Assembly (NCBI GenBank): GCA_049999765.1
Contig: JBNGIQ010007798.1
Location: 1 to 41,133, forward strand
Direction of reading: 5' to 3'
Length of the DNA: 41,133 nucleotides
Source: Phaeoceros laevis
Lineage: Eukaryota > Anthocerotophyta > Anthocerotopsida > Notothyladales
The notes below the pieces were generated by a model. That model worked only from the letters and a program-made list of their open reading frames with translations, did no database searches and was not told the DNA's origin. Positions 40,885-41,133 of this stretch are shown here, in pieces. The translations under genes were made by a program, and so were the position numbers. Every line of letters begins with the position of its first letter. Position 1 is the stretch's first letter.

Positions 40885-41133
40885 TAACCCTCCTTCCAAC
40901 CCGGTGTGTAGTTTTAGTTCTCCTCTCGTACAAGGATGATTGCAGTGTGCAGTCTTGGCGAGAACTCACACCACAACATTAGAGATCGAAGTAACTAAGC
41001 CAGAATGGGATAGGACAAGACTGAATAGCATGTACCAGGTAATATAGAACATCACGCAAGGTTACAGCTATCTCAAAGGGAATTAACGCACCAGATTTCT
41101 TGTTCCAAATGGTCTAGCACTTCTTGTTGGGTA

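Larger units (their letters stand above)
37612..40900 (+). repeat. Tandem duplication of about 1.65 kb (units 7 and 8)
   Basis: Paired blocks: 37622-37700 with 39205-39282 (AAATCCATACAGGTTCAC, TTGTGACCTGCCA); 38130-38370 with 39795-40050 (AGTGCTTGTCGGAG, CTGGATTTCTGGACCCCTGG, GCAAGCAGATCCA); 38640-38870 with 40300-40570 (GGAAAGTAAGCAAGAGAA, AAAATACACTTTTTA, CAGTGGTATCC). Offsets are 1583, 1665 and 1699. No protein gene is seen in either copy and neither has a clear stem-loop core. Confidence 0.85.
20660..41133 (+). repeat. Diverged head-to-tail array of 1.6-2.6-kb units
   Basis: CA/TG hairpins recur at about 20681, 23275, 25377, 27657, 29604, 34566/34974, 37571, 39170 and 40848. Removing the inserted LINE, spacing is 1.6-2.6 kb throughout. 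Between hairpins, the first six intervals each contain one 95-bp core with a stem-loop (22480, 25084, 26939, 28767, 30870, 36605), always on the plus strand and always nearer the downstream hairpin. Several also share a GCCACATCA motif, a TATA box, a block around ACGGGCATTAGAAGT (27510, 34425, 37430) and a GGGACC-TTAACCTCCTCAAAT block (20660, 25325, 37171). Order is constant while overall similarity is low, so the array is old. The last two units (37560-40850) are much more alike. Shared origin is well supported; transcription and function are not shown. Confidence 0.6.

Noticed and set aside
1-41133. CRISPR arrays, bacterial operons, rRNA and tRNA genes
   Set aside because: Direct repeats here are contiguous without unique spacers of constant size; introns and plant retroelements point to a nuclear plant genome; no tRNA cloverleaf or rRNA sequence was recognised.

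Overview
The window looks like repeat-rich nuclear DNA of a land plant. It carries Ty1/copia retrotransposons with plant-type primer sites, a LINE, PPR-protein debris and a plant-type centromeric histone gene with short introns. It is a draft assembly with two N gaps (13384-13483 and 19866-20265). A fern or other non-flowering lineage is my guess from the style of the PPR and LINE sequences, but nothing here proves it.

Layout. 1-2160: a degenerate 52-bp tandem repeat and an orphan RNase H1 N-terminal/viroplasmin-type domain. 2165-10966: a dead copia element with both LTRs (about 256 bp), a primer-binding site and a recognisable gag-PR-IN-RT-RH order. Its gag is split by a 3.2-kb non-autonomous element with 335-bp terminal direct repeats that carries PPR fragments and a C2H2-finger ORF. 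11190-11880: a tandem repeat of about 175 bp. 12540-12940: a structured LTR-like end with a possible primer site. 14695-17070: a second, 5'-truncated copia element of a related family.

17670-19862: the one convincing host gene, a centromeric histone H3 (CENH3) on the minus strand, rebuilt from five exons whose splice phases all agree. The first visible exon abuts the 400-N gap. Next to it lie a 93-bp in-frame duplication and one unrecognised ORF.

20660-41133: no convincing host protein gene. By eye this is a diverged head-to-tail array of roughly 1.6-2.6-kb units. Unit boundaries carry a (CA)n/(TG)n hairpin. Several units contain, in the same order and orientation, a GCCACATCA motif, a TATA box, a pyrimidine-rich stretch and a 95-bp core with a stem-loop whose stem changes by compensatory substitution between copies. 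A 5'-truncated LINE (about 31310-34375) sits inside one unit. The array and its stem-loop are the best candidates for something undescribed. The CENH3 gene is the best-supported biological finding.
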